Part shown: positions 27,501 to 35,579 of the stretch, in pieces
Layout: each line of letters starts with the position of its first letter
How positions within the stretch are numbered: the first letter of the stretch is position 1
Translations under genes and position numbers: made by a program
Source of the DNA: Bacteroidales bacterium
Lineage (GTDB): Bacteria > Bacteroidota > Bacteroidia > Bacteroidales > F082
DNA length: 64,000 bases
Direction of reading: 5' to 3'
Assembly (NCBI GenBank): GCA_028704385.1
Contig: JAQVLA010000001.1
Location: 110,794 to 174,793 of the forward strand
The notes under the pieces: model-generated
The model's database searches: none
Told to the model about the DNA's origin: nothing
Seen by the model: the letters and a program-made list of their open reading frames with translations, nothing else

Positions 27501-27507
27501 AATATTG

Positions 27508-27581
27508 TGGGCCCACCAGGACTTGAACCTGGGACCTACTGATTATGAGTCAGTTGCTCTAACCAACTGAGCTATAGGCCC
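27508..27581 (-). tRNA. tRNA with anticodon CAT (tRNA-Met or lysidine-type tRNA-Ile2)
   Basis: This 74-base cloverleaf has acceptor GGGCCTA/TGGGCCC, D arm AGCTCAGTTGGTTAGAGC, anticodon arm ACTGA-CTCATAA-TCAGT, T arm CCAGG-TTCAAGT-CCTGG and discriminator A; CCA is not encoded. The first acceptor pair is G-C, so it is not an initiator. The loop CTCATAA is shared by elongator Met and by the Ile tRNA whose C34 is modified to lysidine, and I cannot separate them without TilS identity elements. Confidence 0.93.
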
Positions 27582-27682
27582 TGAATTTGCATTTTTTTTA
27601 CAGGAAAAAACACAGATTCCTTTTTTTTGAAGCTGCAAAGTTACATATTTGCTTCTTATTTCTGCAACAAAAATTTCTCCTT

Positions 27683-28333
27683 ATGAAAAACTTCAAGGCT
27701 GTGAAAAATATCATTTTCGATTTTGGAGGTGTAGTGTTAGACATTGATCCGGTTCAAACCTTGAACGAACTCAAAAAATTAGGATTTAATGAACCTGAGT
27801 TGCTCGAGATGCCTGAATTTAAAGATCAGATCATGGGTAAGTTTGAGCGGGGCATTTTAACCCCAGAAACTTTTCGAAACAAGATCAGAAAATTTCTGAA
27901 GCTCGATGTTAGTGATCAGCGTATCGACGATGCGTGGAATGCTTTATTGCTCGATATTCCAAAAGAGCGAATAAAAGTCATTGAGCAGGCAAAATCGCAT
28001 TACAATATTTTTCTTTTGAGCAATTCGAACGAAATTCATTATGATGTGTATGTCAGGGATTTGCAACTGAGATTTGGCTATCGGGAATTTGATCAGCTTT
28101 TTCATAAAGCCTATTTCTCATTCGATCTGCATCTCAGCAAGCCTAATCCGGAGATATTTGAGTTTGTTCTGGATCAGCATAAGATGCTTCCTGAAGAAAC
28201 TTTATTTATCGACGACACACTCGAGCATATTGAATCGACCAAAATGCTTGGTTTCCAGACCTATCACCTGCAAAAGCCAGTCCGTTTAAGAGATTTATTC
28301 ACGGATGGCAGGCTGAAGGAAGATCTGAAATAG
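27683..28333 (+). CDS. HAD-superfamily hydrolase
   Basis: This 216-residue phosphatase-like protein has HAD motif I DFGGVVLDID (catalytic Asp pair), motif II LLSNSNE, a lysine in SKPNPEIFE (motif III) and motif IV FIDDTLEH. The cap type and length fit the YihX/alpha-D-glucose-1-phosphate phosphatase-like subgroup, but the substrate is not certain. I start at the ATG at 27683 (MKNFKAVKNIIFDFGG). It converges on dus, and the last 35 bases of the two genes overlap. Confidence 0.87.
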   Translation: MKNFKAVKNIIFDFGGVVLDIDPVQTLNELKKLGFNEPELLEMPEFKDQIMGKFERGILTPETFRNKIRKFLKLDVSDQRIDDAWNALLLDIPKERIKVIEQAKSHYNIFLLSNSNEIHYDVYVRDLQLRFGYREFDQLFHKAYFSFDLHLSKPNPEIFEFVLDQHKMLPEETLFIDDTLEHIESTKMLGFQTYHLQKPVRLRDLFTDGRLKEDLK

Positions 28334-29345
28334 CTTCTGAATCAGATAGGGGTTTTTCAAATTCGAATCCGTTATAATATAGCACTATATCATCCAGTAA
28401 TTCAAACATTGGAGCAGCCTCTTCAATTTGCATCATTTTTATTCTAAAAGCTTTGAAGTTGGGATAGCCTTTAAAATAGTCACTCCAGTGTTTACGCATT
28501 TCCATCAAAGCCTGACGCTCGCCTTTCCATTCGATTGAACGTTCCAGTTGTATTTTACTGATCCTGACCCTTTCGTGAATATCAGGAATTTCAGGTAATT
28601 TACCTGTTTTCAGGTAATGTTTAATTTCATGAAAGATCCAGGGATTACCATAACTACCTCTTGCAACCATCAATCCGTCAACGCCAAAAGTGTCTTTGAA
28701 ATATTTGGCCGATGGGCCATCAATCACATCGCCATTGCCAAAAACCGGGATAAACATCCGTGGATTTTCTTTTACTCTACCAATTAATGTCCAATCGGCA
28801 GGAACGCTGGAACGAGTGGTTCTGAGTCGCCCATGAATAGTGAGTGCTTGTATGCCGACATCCTGTAATTTTTCAGCAATTTCTACGATATCTTTTCTGT
28901 TCTCGTCGTAACCCAGACGGGTTTTTACAGTTACCGGAAGTTTTACTGCTTTTACCACAGCTTCGGTCATGGCAACCATCTTAGGGATATCATTCATAAT
29001 ACCCGAGCCGGCACCTTTTGATGCCACTTTTTTTACCGGACAGCCAAAGTTGATGTCAATAATATCAGGCGAAACACTCTCGGCATAAAGTGCGGCCTTT
29101 ACCATCGAATCAATGTCGTGGCCAAAAATCTGAATACCGATTGGGCGTTCAAATTCATTAAAATCCAGTTTTTTTACACTTTTAGCAGCATCTCTGATCA
29201 AACCTTCAGAAGATATAAATTCGGTGTACATGATATCGGCACCAAACAGCTTGCACACATACCTGAAAGGCGGATCGCTCACATCTTCCATGGGTGCCAG
29301 CAAAACAGGAAATTCTTCAAGTTTAATATTACCGATTTTAATCAC
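28299..29345 (-). CDS. tRNA-dihydrouridine synthase (DusB-like)
   Basis: This FMN enzyme of about 348 residues reduces uridine to dihydrouridine in tRNA D loops. Family motifs are LLAPMEDVSDPPFR near the N-terminus, the catalytic-Cys segment NFGCPVKKVASKGAGS, and IHGRLRTT plus GNGDV. I start at the GTG at 29345 (MIKIGNIKLEEFPVLL), which fits family N-termini. An in-frame TTG at 29378 is the end of a TATTTTTG promoter-like box (29376-29383) and so probably lies upstream of the transcription start. It overlaps the HAD gene by 35 bases at the 3' end. Confidence 0.92.
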   Translation of the reverse strand: MIKIGNIKLEEFPVLLAPMEDVSDPPFRYVCKLFGADIMYTEFISSEGLIRDAAKSVKKLDFNEFERPIGIQIFGHDIDSMVKAALYAESVSPDIIDINFGCPVKKVASKGAGSGIMNDIPKMVAMTEAVVKAVKLPVTVKTRLGYDENRKDIVEIAEKLQDVGIQALTIHGRLRTTRSSVPADWTLIGRVKENPRMFIPVFGNGDVIDGPSAKYFKDTFGVDGLMVARGSYGNPWIFHEIKHYLKTGKLPEIPDIHERVRISKIQLERSIEWKGERQALMEMRKHWSDYFKGYPNFKAFRIKMMQIEEAAPMFELLDDIVLYYNGFEFEKPLSDSEAISDLPSACHP

Positions 29346-29375
29346 AGTATTCTTTTTAGGTAATAATTGAGCCTG

Positions 29376-29392
29376 CAAAAATACTAACTTTG
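29376..29392. promoter_or_regulatory. overlapping divergent -7 boxes for dus and the CPBP gene
   Basis: On the minus strand TATTTTTG (29376-29383) and on the plus strand TAACTTTG (29385-29392) both match TAnnTTTG and lie just upstream of their genes. No clear -33 elements are seen, so the pair is suggestive only. Confidence 0.4.
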
Positions 29393-29424
29393 CTCATTCT
29401 GGATATGAAACCCACATAAGCTGT

Positions 29425-30339
29425 ATGATGTTAGCTGTTTTTGAGCAGACTTCCTCTGCCTTTAAGTTGTTTATTTTGCTAGGCTTATTGCTTTTCGGTG
29501 CTTTGCTTGGTATGTTGGCAGGTTTAGCACTGGCTGCTGTTTTTTACGGACTTCCTGTTGATACGCTTATACTCGATCAGGAAAGTGCCAGGGGATTGCA
29601 AGTTGCCCGTTTGATGCAGCTCAGTGGTCAGCTGGGCCTATTTGTTTTTCCGCCCTTGTTCTATGCCTGGCTTACAAATAGCAGACCCTTGCAATCGCTG
29701 GGTTTTAAAGGTTTAAAAAACACTGAAGTTGTATTATTTGGTGTTCTTACCATGTTTGTAAGTTTACCATTGATACATTTTTTGGGAGAATGGAACAGTC
29801 AGCTGCATTTACCGGAATCGCTGGCTTCGATAGAGCAATGGATGCTCGATAAGGAAGAACAGGTAGCGGAGCTGAGTGAGCGTTTTTTGAAGGTCACTAC
29901 CTTTTCAGGGCTGGCATTTAATCTGATAATGATGGCCGTAATTCCGGCTATTGGGGAAGAGTTGGTTTTTAGAGGTGCATTGCAGCCTCTGTTGATTCGT
30001 TTGTTTAAAAATGCGCACATCGGAATATTTTTAGCTTCCATCTTGTTTGGGCTGATGCATTTGCAGTTCTATGGACTTTTGCCACGGGTGGTTCTGGGAT
30101 TGTTTTTGGGGTATTATTTTTACTATTCCAGGTCCATTTGGCTTCCAATTCTGATGCATTTTGTTAATAATGGCACAGCTGTTATTGTATACTATTTAAA
30201 CCACAACGGATTTATCCAGGTTGAGATGGAGAGTTTTGGTGCGTCAGAAACCATCTGGATGGTTGTGGTTAGCTTCTTGCTTGTATTAACAGGAATAGTA
30301 TATGCAAAACGGAAATTTCTATCCACTTTATTAGAGTGA
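29425..30339 (+). CDS. CPBP-family intramembrane metalloprotease
   Basis: This 304-residue membrane protein has about eight hydrophobic segments and the CPBP/Abi motifs GEELVFRGAL (Glu-Glu and Arg), FGLMHLQFYG and MHFVNNG, which form the intramembrane metal site. Relatives process prenylated proteins or take part in bacteriocin immunity and signalling; the substrate here is unknown. It is divergent from dus, with 79 bases between start codons. No bacteriocin genes are near. Confidence 0.87.
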   Translation: MMLAVFEQTSSAFKLFILLGLLLFGALLGMLAGLALAAVFYGLPVDTLILDQESARGLQVARLMQLSGQLGLFVFPPLFYAWLTNSRPLQSLGFKGLKNTEVVLFGVLTMFVSLPLIHFLGEWNSQLHLPESLASIEQWMLDKEEQVAELSERFLKVTTFSGLAFNLIMMAVIPAIGEELVFRGALQPLLIRLFKNAHIGIFLASILFGLMHLQFYGLLPRVVLGLFLGYYFYYSRSIWLPILMHFVNNGTAVIVYYLNHNGFIQVEMESFGASETIWMVVVSFLLVLTGIVYAKRKFLSTLLE

Positions 30340-30524
30340 AAGTTATAATTTCACAAGCCTACGCTACATTAGAATATCTTCCTTTTGATACTGCATCGGA
30401 TTGCGACTAATTGCGAGTAGAATTAATCGGTTACAATGATAAGTGCAATACCCACCTGAACGGGAATTTTAATCAGGTTTTCGTTTTAAAAAAATTCAGT
30501 GGCAGCAGTGGTTTTCATTTGCAC

Positions 30525-30557
30525 AAAAAAAAAGGCACTGATCAAATCAATGCCTTT
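30525..30557 (-). terminator. terminator of the exbB-exbD operon
   Basis: On the minus strand AAAGGCATTGAT pairs with ATCAGTGCCTTT and is followed by a run of T residues, 20 bases after the last exbD stop codon. Confidence 0.85.
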
Positions 30558-30576
30558 CTAATTTTATTAGTCAAGT

Positions 30577-31038
30577 TTAATATTGACCTTTCAGTGTAGA
30601 ATAATTTATACGGAATGCACCACTTTGTCGCAATTCTTGTTTTACATCGGTTACGATACCCATTTTGGTTTCGCTATGTACTTTGAGTGAAGTAGTTAGG
30701 AAGTTACGGTCAGCTTCATTACGGGCTTCACGTTCGAGTGCAATAAATTCGGGTACATCTTCAACACGGGCAAACTGATCATTGAGTTGAATACGGGATT
30801 CAGTTCCATAAAGTGCTGAATTTGTTGGAGGTCCCATATAAATATACATCACAAGGGATTTTTTATCCAGCTTTTGCACCTCGGTAGCCTGTGGAAGTCT
30901 CATTTTTACGCGTAAGCTAACCTCTCTCATCACGGTAGTAACCATAAAGAAAAACAATAGCATGAAAATGATATCAGGCAGTGAGGAAGTATTAATTGCC
31001 GGTGAACCTTTACCTTTTTTTGTCTTGAATTTTGACAT
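30577..31038 (-). CDS. ExbD/TolR-family biopolymer transporter (second copy)
   Basis: This 153-residue protein has a basic N-terminus (MSKFKTKKGKGSPAINTSS), one membrane helix containing the conserved Asp (LPDIIFMLLFFFMV) and a periplasmic domain that ends with GAFRINYSTLKGQY. ExbD proteins sit in the ExbB pore and carry protons to energise TonB. It is the last gene of a four-gene operon, 1 base after the larger ExbD. Two different ExbDs in tandem are common in Bacteroidota. Confidence 0.9.
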   Translation of the reverse strand: MSKFKTKKGKGSPAINTSSLPDIIFMLLFFFMVTTVMREVSLRVKMRLPQATEVQKLDKKSLVMYIYMGPPTNSALYGTESRIQLNDQFARVEDVPEFIALEREARNEADRNFLTTSLKVHSETKMGIVTDVKQELRQSGAFRINYSTLKGQY

Positions 31039-31039
31039 A

Positions 31040-31618
31040 TTACCTATCTCCTATATCTTCGGGTTCAGCTTCACTAATACGTACAGGCACAGCTTCATTA
31101 ATGGCTTGTATTTCATCCTCATTGATGAGTTTGCTAAAACGGGTCCCAAAATGTTTCTGTGCCATTTCATCCTTCAGTTCGTTAAAGGCTCTTGCCAGTT
31201 CGTTTTGTACCTTGATATACATCTCATAAGAAGTACCACGGTCGTTTTTCAGCGAAATAACGCCTTTACTGGTATGAATCTCACCAAGCTTATCGATGGT
31301 TTTGAGTTCAGTTTCGGGATGCTCTGGATTATCAGGATACACCGGAATCATAAACTTTTTGGCAACATCTTTTAAGGTTGAGATATCGCCGGGTTTTCCA
31401 TCGACTAAAAGACGGTCATTTTTATTTACCAGAACATTCAGGATATTTCTTTCTTTAATCTTGATGTCTTCGTCCGGATTTTCAATCGGAGGAGGAAGAC
31501 GGCGTGTAATACCCGTATCCACATCCATTGTGGTTGTTACCAAAAAGAAGATCAACAAGAGGAATGCAATATCAGCCATTGAGCCCGCATTGATTTCGGG
31601 GGATGCTCTTCTAGCCAT
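31040..31618 (-). CDS. ExbD/TolR-family biopolymer transporter (first copy)
   Basis: This 192-residue ExbD has the N-terminal RRASPEINAGS, a membrane helix with the proton-carrying Asp (MADIAFLLLIFFLV), then a longer periplasmic domain (about 40-192) than the second copy, with extra charged insertions around 60-140. It lies 6 bases after a 138-residue membrane protein and 1 base before the second ExbD. The two probably form a heteromeric peptide inside one ExbB pentamer; that pairing is inferred from gene order. Confidence 0.9.
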   Translation of the reverse strand: MARRASPEINAGSMADIAFLLLIFFLVTTTMDVDTGITRRLPPPIENPDEDIKIKERNILNVLVNKNDRLLVDGKPGDISTLKDVAKKFMIPVYPDNPEHPETELKTIDKLGEIHTSKGVISLKNDRGTSYEMYIKVQNELARAFNELKDEMAQKHFGTRFSKLINEDEIQAINEAVPVRISEAEPEDIGDR

Positions 31619-31624
31619 AATTGA

Positions 31625-32041
31625 TTATTTAAAGATTTTTAATACACTCGAGAATACAATTGACAACAAGGCAACGGCAAAAGCGATATAGGTAAAAATA
31701 ATACCCATACCCACATTGCGTGAAGTTTGTTCTGTGATTTTAAGCACTTCCAACTTTGTTGGACTAAAGGTGTTACCGGCAAGTGAATAGGATATAAAAC
31801 CCAACACAGCAACCAGTAGGAGAATTATCAGAAGCTTGACAGCATTTTTAGGTGCCAGGATAAAGGCATAAATTGGAGAGGCAATAGCAATGACTACTCC
31901 TGAAATCAGCAGTATATAACTCCACCGCATAAATATGGATGCATCTATTGATTCCGCGTAGAACAGCACAGCCAATACTACTGACACGGCCATCAACACA
32001 TAAAGCACCCGGCTTACATATTTTGATAGTTTGTCAACCAT
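31625..32041 (-). CDS. small four-helix membrane protein of the ExbB/ExbD operon
   Basis: This 138-residue protein has about four predicted membrane helices (about 13-30, 37-60, 68-88, 108-130) and short loops. I recognise no named domain. It sits between exbB (5-base gap) and exbD (6-base gap) and is therefore almost certainly co-translated with the motor. An accessory role in assembling or regulating the ExbBD complex is an inference from position. Confidence 0.7.
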   Translation of the reverse strand: MVDKLSKYVSRVLYVLMAVSVVLAVLFYAESIDASIFMRWSYILLISGVVIAIASPIYAFILAPKNAVKLLIILLLVAVLGFISYSLAGNTFSPTKLEVLKITEQTSRNVGMGIIFTYIAFAVALLSIVFSSVLKIFK

Positions 32042-32046
32042 AGCTG

Positions 32047-32853
32047 TTATTTTTTGTCGTGTTTGTTCATAATATCAATAAAGGTAATGGAACTGTCTTC
32101 CATATCGTTTACCAGATTATCTATTTTCGATATAATATAGTTGTAGAAAATCTGAAGAATAATGGCAACGATAAGACCGAATACAGTTGTCAAAAGGGCT
32201 ACTTTGATACCCGTTGCAACAATTTGAGGAGAAATATCACCTGCTGCTGCAATATCATCAAAAGCCTGGATCATACCAATTACTGTACCCATAAAACCAA
32301 GCATAGGAGCCAGTGCGATAAAAAGTATAATCCAGCTTACACCGCTTTCCAGACGGCCTGTGATAACTGAGCCATAAGACACGATAGACTTTTCAACCTC
32401 TTCCACACCTGAATCATAACGCAGCAAACCCTGATAGAATATGCTGGCCACAGGACCACGCGTGTTGCGGCAAATTTCTTTGGCTTTCTCAACACCATCG
32501 CTATCGAGTGCTGATTCGATAGAGGTGAGCAATTTCTTGGTGTTAGTTGTGCTCAGTGTTAAATAGATTATTCTTTCAATGCTGATGGCAAGACCAAAAA
32601 TGAGGGTGAGCAATATAATTCCCATAAATTCCGGACCACCTTCAATGAATTGTTCTTTTAATACTTCATGAAAAGTTTGTGGCTTCTCTGGTTCTGCCTG
32701 CATTTCGACTGTTTCTTCTGCAACAACTTCCTCTACCACTGCTGTGGTATCTGGTGCTGTAGTATCAGGTTCTGAATCCTGAGCAAACATGATTGTGCTG
32801 GCACCAAAAGTCATCATGCCTGCGATTGTTAGTAAAGCAATGATTTTTTTCAT
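32047..32853 (-). CDS. ExbB/TolQ/MotA-family proton channel protein with extended N-terminus
   Basis: This 268-residue protein begins with a signal-like helix ending in TIMFAQ, then an acidic Thr/Glu/Val-rich periplasmic stretch (about 25-65). The ExbB core follows, with three membrane helices at about 78-98, 165-190 and 212-238. The family signature GLLRYDSGVEEVEKS and the GMIQAFDDIAAAGDI turn are seen. It should form the proton channel driving TonB. It heads the operon, and a TAnnTTTG promoter box lies about 80 bases upstream. Confidence 0.92.
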   Translation of the reverse strand: MKKIIALLTIAGMMTFGASTIMFAQDSEPDTTAPDTTAVVEEVVAEETVEMQAEPEKPQTFHEVLKEQFIEGGPEFMGIILLTLIFGLAISIERIIYLTLSTTNTKKLLTSIESALDSDGVEKAKEICRNTRGPVASIFYQGLLRYDSGVEEVEKSIVSYGSVITGRLESGVSWIILFIALAPMLGFMGTVIGMIQAFDDIAAAGDISPQIVATGIKVALLTTVFGLIVAIILQIFYNYIISKIDNLVNDMEDSSITFIDIMNKHDKK

Positions 32854-32934
32854 AATTAAAAATGATGTTGATTACTACTTTAAACTCCGTTTGAGTGGTT
32901 AATATTATTTTGGTTATTAAGAATTCACGACCAA

Positions 32935-32965
32935 CAAAAGTATGAATAATATCAAAAATAACAAG
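32935..32965 (-). promoter_or_regulatory. probable promoter of the exbB operon
   Basis: On the minus strand TACTTTTG (32935-32942) matches the -7 consensus, and CTTG (32962-32965) lies 19 bases upstream, close to the -33 TTTG. This leaves an 81-base leader before exbB. Confidence 0.5.
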
Positions 32966-33006
32966 AGTATAATCTAAGCTATTTGTATTTTAACCAAAAA
33001 TTATTG

Positions 33007-33094
33007 CGGAGAGGGCGGGATTCGAACCCGCGATACCCTTTTGGAGTATACACACTTTCCAGGCGTGCGCCTTCAACCACTCGGCCACCTCTCC
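33007..33094 (-). tRNA. tRNA-Ser (anticodon GGA)
   Basis: This 88-base class II tRNA has acceptor GGAGAGG/CCTCTCC with discriminator G, D arm GGCCGAGTGGTTGAAGGC, anticodon arm CACGC-CTGGAAA-GTGTG, a long variable arm ATACTCCAAAAGGGTAT and T arm GCGGG-TTCGAAT-CCCGC. The long variable arm and GGA anticodon identify serine. The rest of the 32854-33231 gap holds the exbB leader and AT-rich sequence with nothing else recognised. Confidence 0.96.
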
Positions 33095-33231
33095 TTTGCC
33101 TTAATAGAACCAGATGTTTTTTCGCCATCTGAAAAAACAGAGGCCAAAATTACACTTTTTTTAAGATTATAACAGGTTTCTGATTGCTATATCTATAGTT
33201 TTAATTCATTCTAAATTTCTTAAGATAAATG

Positions 33232-35481
33232 CTACCTGTTCGTATGAATTAAAATCGTATGTTCAATTACATTTAATCCATCTGATAATCTCAGAATATA
33301 CGATCCGGTATTCAGACCGGAAATATTTATACCTACATCCTGGTCGTTCATAACACCTGATTTTACAAGCTTTCCTGCAGTGTTATAAATGAGAAATTGT
33401 GTGTGTGTGGATGAGAGGCCATCAATATAGATAATTTCGTTTGCAGGATTTGGGAAAAACCTCCATTTTATTGTCTTTTCTGGCATTCCAACATAGGTCG
33501 AGGTGATTTCTATGTCGTCAATAAACATCCCTTCTTCGGTGACGTACACATCGCTAACAAATCTGAAACGAAGCTGAACATAAGGAAGGCCAAGGTAATC
33601 TTCAAGATCATAAAATTTCTGTGTCCAGCTGCTTTGATGTCCGTTAAATGTTTCCAATATGGTCCAGTTCAATCCATTGGTGGTAATTTCCAGATACATA
33701 AAATCATAATCGGTTTCCAGGTTGAACTTGGTCCAGAAAGAAAGTGTTGAAGCCGTCATATTGCTCATATCCAAGGCGTTGAGCGTGGCTGTGGATTCAG
33801 TCGAATTGGTATAATTTCCTATTGGGCTCTCAGTTAATGAATGATTACTCGAATAATAGGCTGCTGTGCTAAGCCCCCAACCTTCGGTGAGTTCCCAGTA
33901 CGGAAGCCCGTTTTCAAAATCAATAAAGATAGGCAAAGCCAATGGTGGGGCAGGTGTTGCACTTGCGCTGTTTGAAGGATAGGATTCTTCGCCACTTTCT
34001 TCATAAATTGCCGTGATATAATAGGTGTAGAGCTGCAGGTTTTCCAGGCCTTCGTCCAAATAGGAATTTGCATCAGTAGAGTCAATGATTGTATCATCTC
34101 TGTAGATTCTAAAATAGGCAGCATCCAACAAGGGTGCCCATTCCAGATTTACCTTTGAATCGCCGGGAATAGCGACCAGATTACGGGGTGGGTTGAGCCG
34201 GTTGGCCATTGTAACAATTGATGCCAGCGAAGCCTGTGTGAAAATTTTTGCTTGTTCTGCGTTGTTATAACTTGGCCCAATCAGGTCGTTTGAGGTGTGG
34301 ATATACGGGCTGTGGTCATCACTGTCTTCAAAGGGGAAAATTCCCATATAACCGTTGTTGTTAAAAGAGGTATGATCGCTGTCGCCACCAACCAACATGC
34401 CTTGTTCGATAGGGAAATCCGGAAGATAAACGGCTGAAACCTCCATGTAAAAATCAGCCAGTTCCTGTGCTGATGGGGGATAGATCAGATCGGTGTGGAT
34501 ATAACTTCCATTTTGTAAATACCCGATCATATCAAGGTTGAAGTAGCCATGAATATCCATTCCCTGTTGTGCTGCCGATTGTGCATAGGCTGCACTGCCA
34601 TACAAACCGTATTCTTCACCTGAGAAAGCGCAGAAAATGATCGTCCGGTCGAAAGTATATTGACTTAAAATCCTTGCCAACTCAAGTACACCAGCGGTAC
34701 CGGAAGCATTATCATCGGCGCCCGGAGCATTTCCTCCATTACTGTATGAATCATAGTGCGCACCACAAACAACGTATTCTTCGGGATACTTTGTGCCTGT
34801 AAGTGTTGCAATTACGTTGTCGCTCGCACTGCCCGATGGCATATAAAAATCCTGTAGTTCAACAGTAAGTCCGAGTGCCTCAAATTCTTGTTTAATCCAG
34901 TTTTGAGCTTCCACACTCTGGCTTGAGTAAGCGTTGCGTGTACCATAGTTTTCGAGATGCTGAACTATTGAAGTGATATTGGTTGCATCAACTTCCCCTA
35001 ATAAGGATACAATAAAAGGATCTGGTTCAAAATTTCTTTTTGACAATAAATTAGTCGCTTCCGGCCAACGGGCAATAGTTGGATGGATTTGTACCATACC
35101 ATCGTTTTTAAAAGGCTTTAGAGTGGCGGTTTTGGATGATTCAATTTTGACTATCGCAAATTTTTCGCTGGAGAAAAGCTTTGAAGCCAGGATTTGATTG
35201 AAACTGAAGTGGGCTTCCAGGTCATTTGGATGACCATAGACAATGAAATAATTTTCGTCTGTTTCCCAGGCTGTGTAATCCAGTATTGTTGCTTCACGAA
35301 CAACATCAGAAACCGTACTGGCAATCACAAAATTCTGACCAATATGATGAACATTAATGGTGGGATTTTCGATATAGGATTTTAAATCCGCCTGATTTTG
35401 AATGGGAATAAGAACCAATTGATCAGCAATTAAAGTAAAGCTGAACAAAAAAGACAAGAGAATAAGACTAATTTTTTTCAT
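33232..35481 (-). CDS. M28-family zinc aminopeptidase, secreted, with T9SS sorting domain
   Basis: This 749-residue secreted enzyme has a signal peptide of about 19 residues and an N-terminal propeptide-like region. The M28 catalytic domain (about 205-425) has zinc motifs GAHYDSYS, APGADDNASG, FSGEEYG and a later DSDHTSF. A fibronectin-type III module (about 435-510), a MAM/jelly-roll-like module (about 515-665) and a type A T9SS C-terminal domain (WRFFPNPANE through TGSYILRL) follow. It probably digests peptides outside the cell and is a likely SprA-dependent cargo. It is monocistronic, with a TAGCTTTG promoter-like box at 35516-35523. Confidence 0.9.
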   Translation of the reverse strand: MKKISLILLSFLFSFTLIADQLVLIPIQNQADLKSYIENPTINVHHIGQNFVIASTVSDVVREATILDYTAWETDENYFIVYGHPNDLEAHFSFNQILASKLFSSEKFAIVKIESSKTATLKPFKNDGMVQIHPTIARWPEATNLLSKRNFEPDPFIVSLLGEVDATNITSIVQHLENYGTRNAYSSQSVEAQNWIKQEFEALGLTVELQDFYMPSGSASDNVIATLTGTKYPEEYVVCGAHYDSYSNGGNAPGADDNASGTAGVLELARILSQYTFDRTIIFCAFSGEEYGLYGSAAYAQSAAQQGMDIHGYFNLDMIGYLQNGSYIHTDLIYPPSAQELADFYMEVSAVYLPDFPIEQGMLVGGDSDHTSFNNNGYMGIFPFEDSDDHSPYIHTSNDLIGPSYNNAEQAKIFTQASLASIVTMANRLNPPRNLVAIPGDSKVNLEWAPLLDAAYFRIYRDDTIIDSTDANSYLDEGLENLQLYTYYITAIYEESGEESYPSNSASATPAPPLALPIFIDFENGLPYWELTEGWGLSTAAYYSSNHSLTESPIGNYTNSTESTATLNALDMSNMTASTLSFWTKFNLETDYDFMYLEITTNGLNWTILETFNGHQSSWTQKFYDLEDYLGLPYVQLRFRFVSDVYVTEEGMFIDDIEITSTYVGMPEKTIKWRFFPNPANEIIYIDGLSSTHTQFLIYNTAGKLVKSGVMNDQDVGINISGLNTGSYILRLSDGLNVIEHTILIHTNR

Positions 35482-35515
35482 GATAATTTGGTTTATACAT
35501 TTCGGTATTAATCTA

Positions 35516-35523
35516 CAAAGCTA
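35516..35523 (-). promoter_or_regulatory. candidate -7 box for the M28 peptidase gene
   Basis: TAGCTTTG on the minus strand matches TAnnTTTG, 34 bases before the start codon. No -33 box is seen at 19 bases. Confidence 0.35.
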
Positions 35524-35579
35524 ATGTTTTCTGATGAGTCGAATCACAGAAATTAGACACTGATTTTTGAAAAAGCGGA

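Larger units (their letters stand above)
26689..27507 (-). repeat. tandem tRNA-derived repeat array with palindromes and terminators
   Basis: Downstream (on the minus strand) of the tRNA at 27508, a unit of about 135 bases recurs. It consists of a terminator hairpin, the fragment AGCAACTGACTC of the tRNA D-stem/anticodon region, a palindrome CCCCGATAGCTATCGGGG, the fragment CAGTAGGTCCCAGGTTCAA of the anticodon stem to T loop, a second palindrome, and GGTGCCCACAAT matching the acceptor end. Terminator copies lie at 26734, 27195, 27330 and 27464, so the spacing is 135 and 134 bases for the last three. The first interval is 461 bases because a GIY-YIG gene (about 326 bases extra) sits there. The copies are decayed and none can make a tRNA. 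Confidence 0.85.

Noticed and set aside
27508..27581. Initiator tRNA-Met
   Set aside because: The acceptor stem opens with a paired G-C instead of the mismatched first pair of initiators, and the anticodon stem lacks the three G-C pairs.
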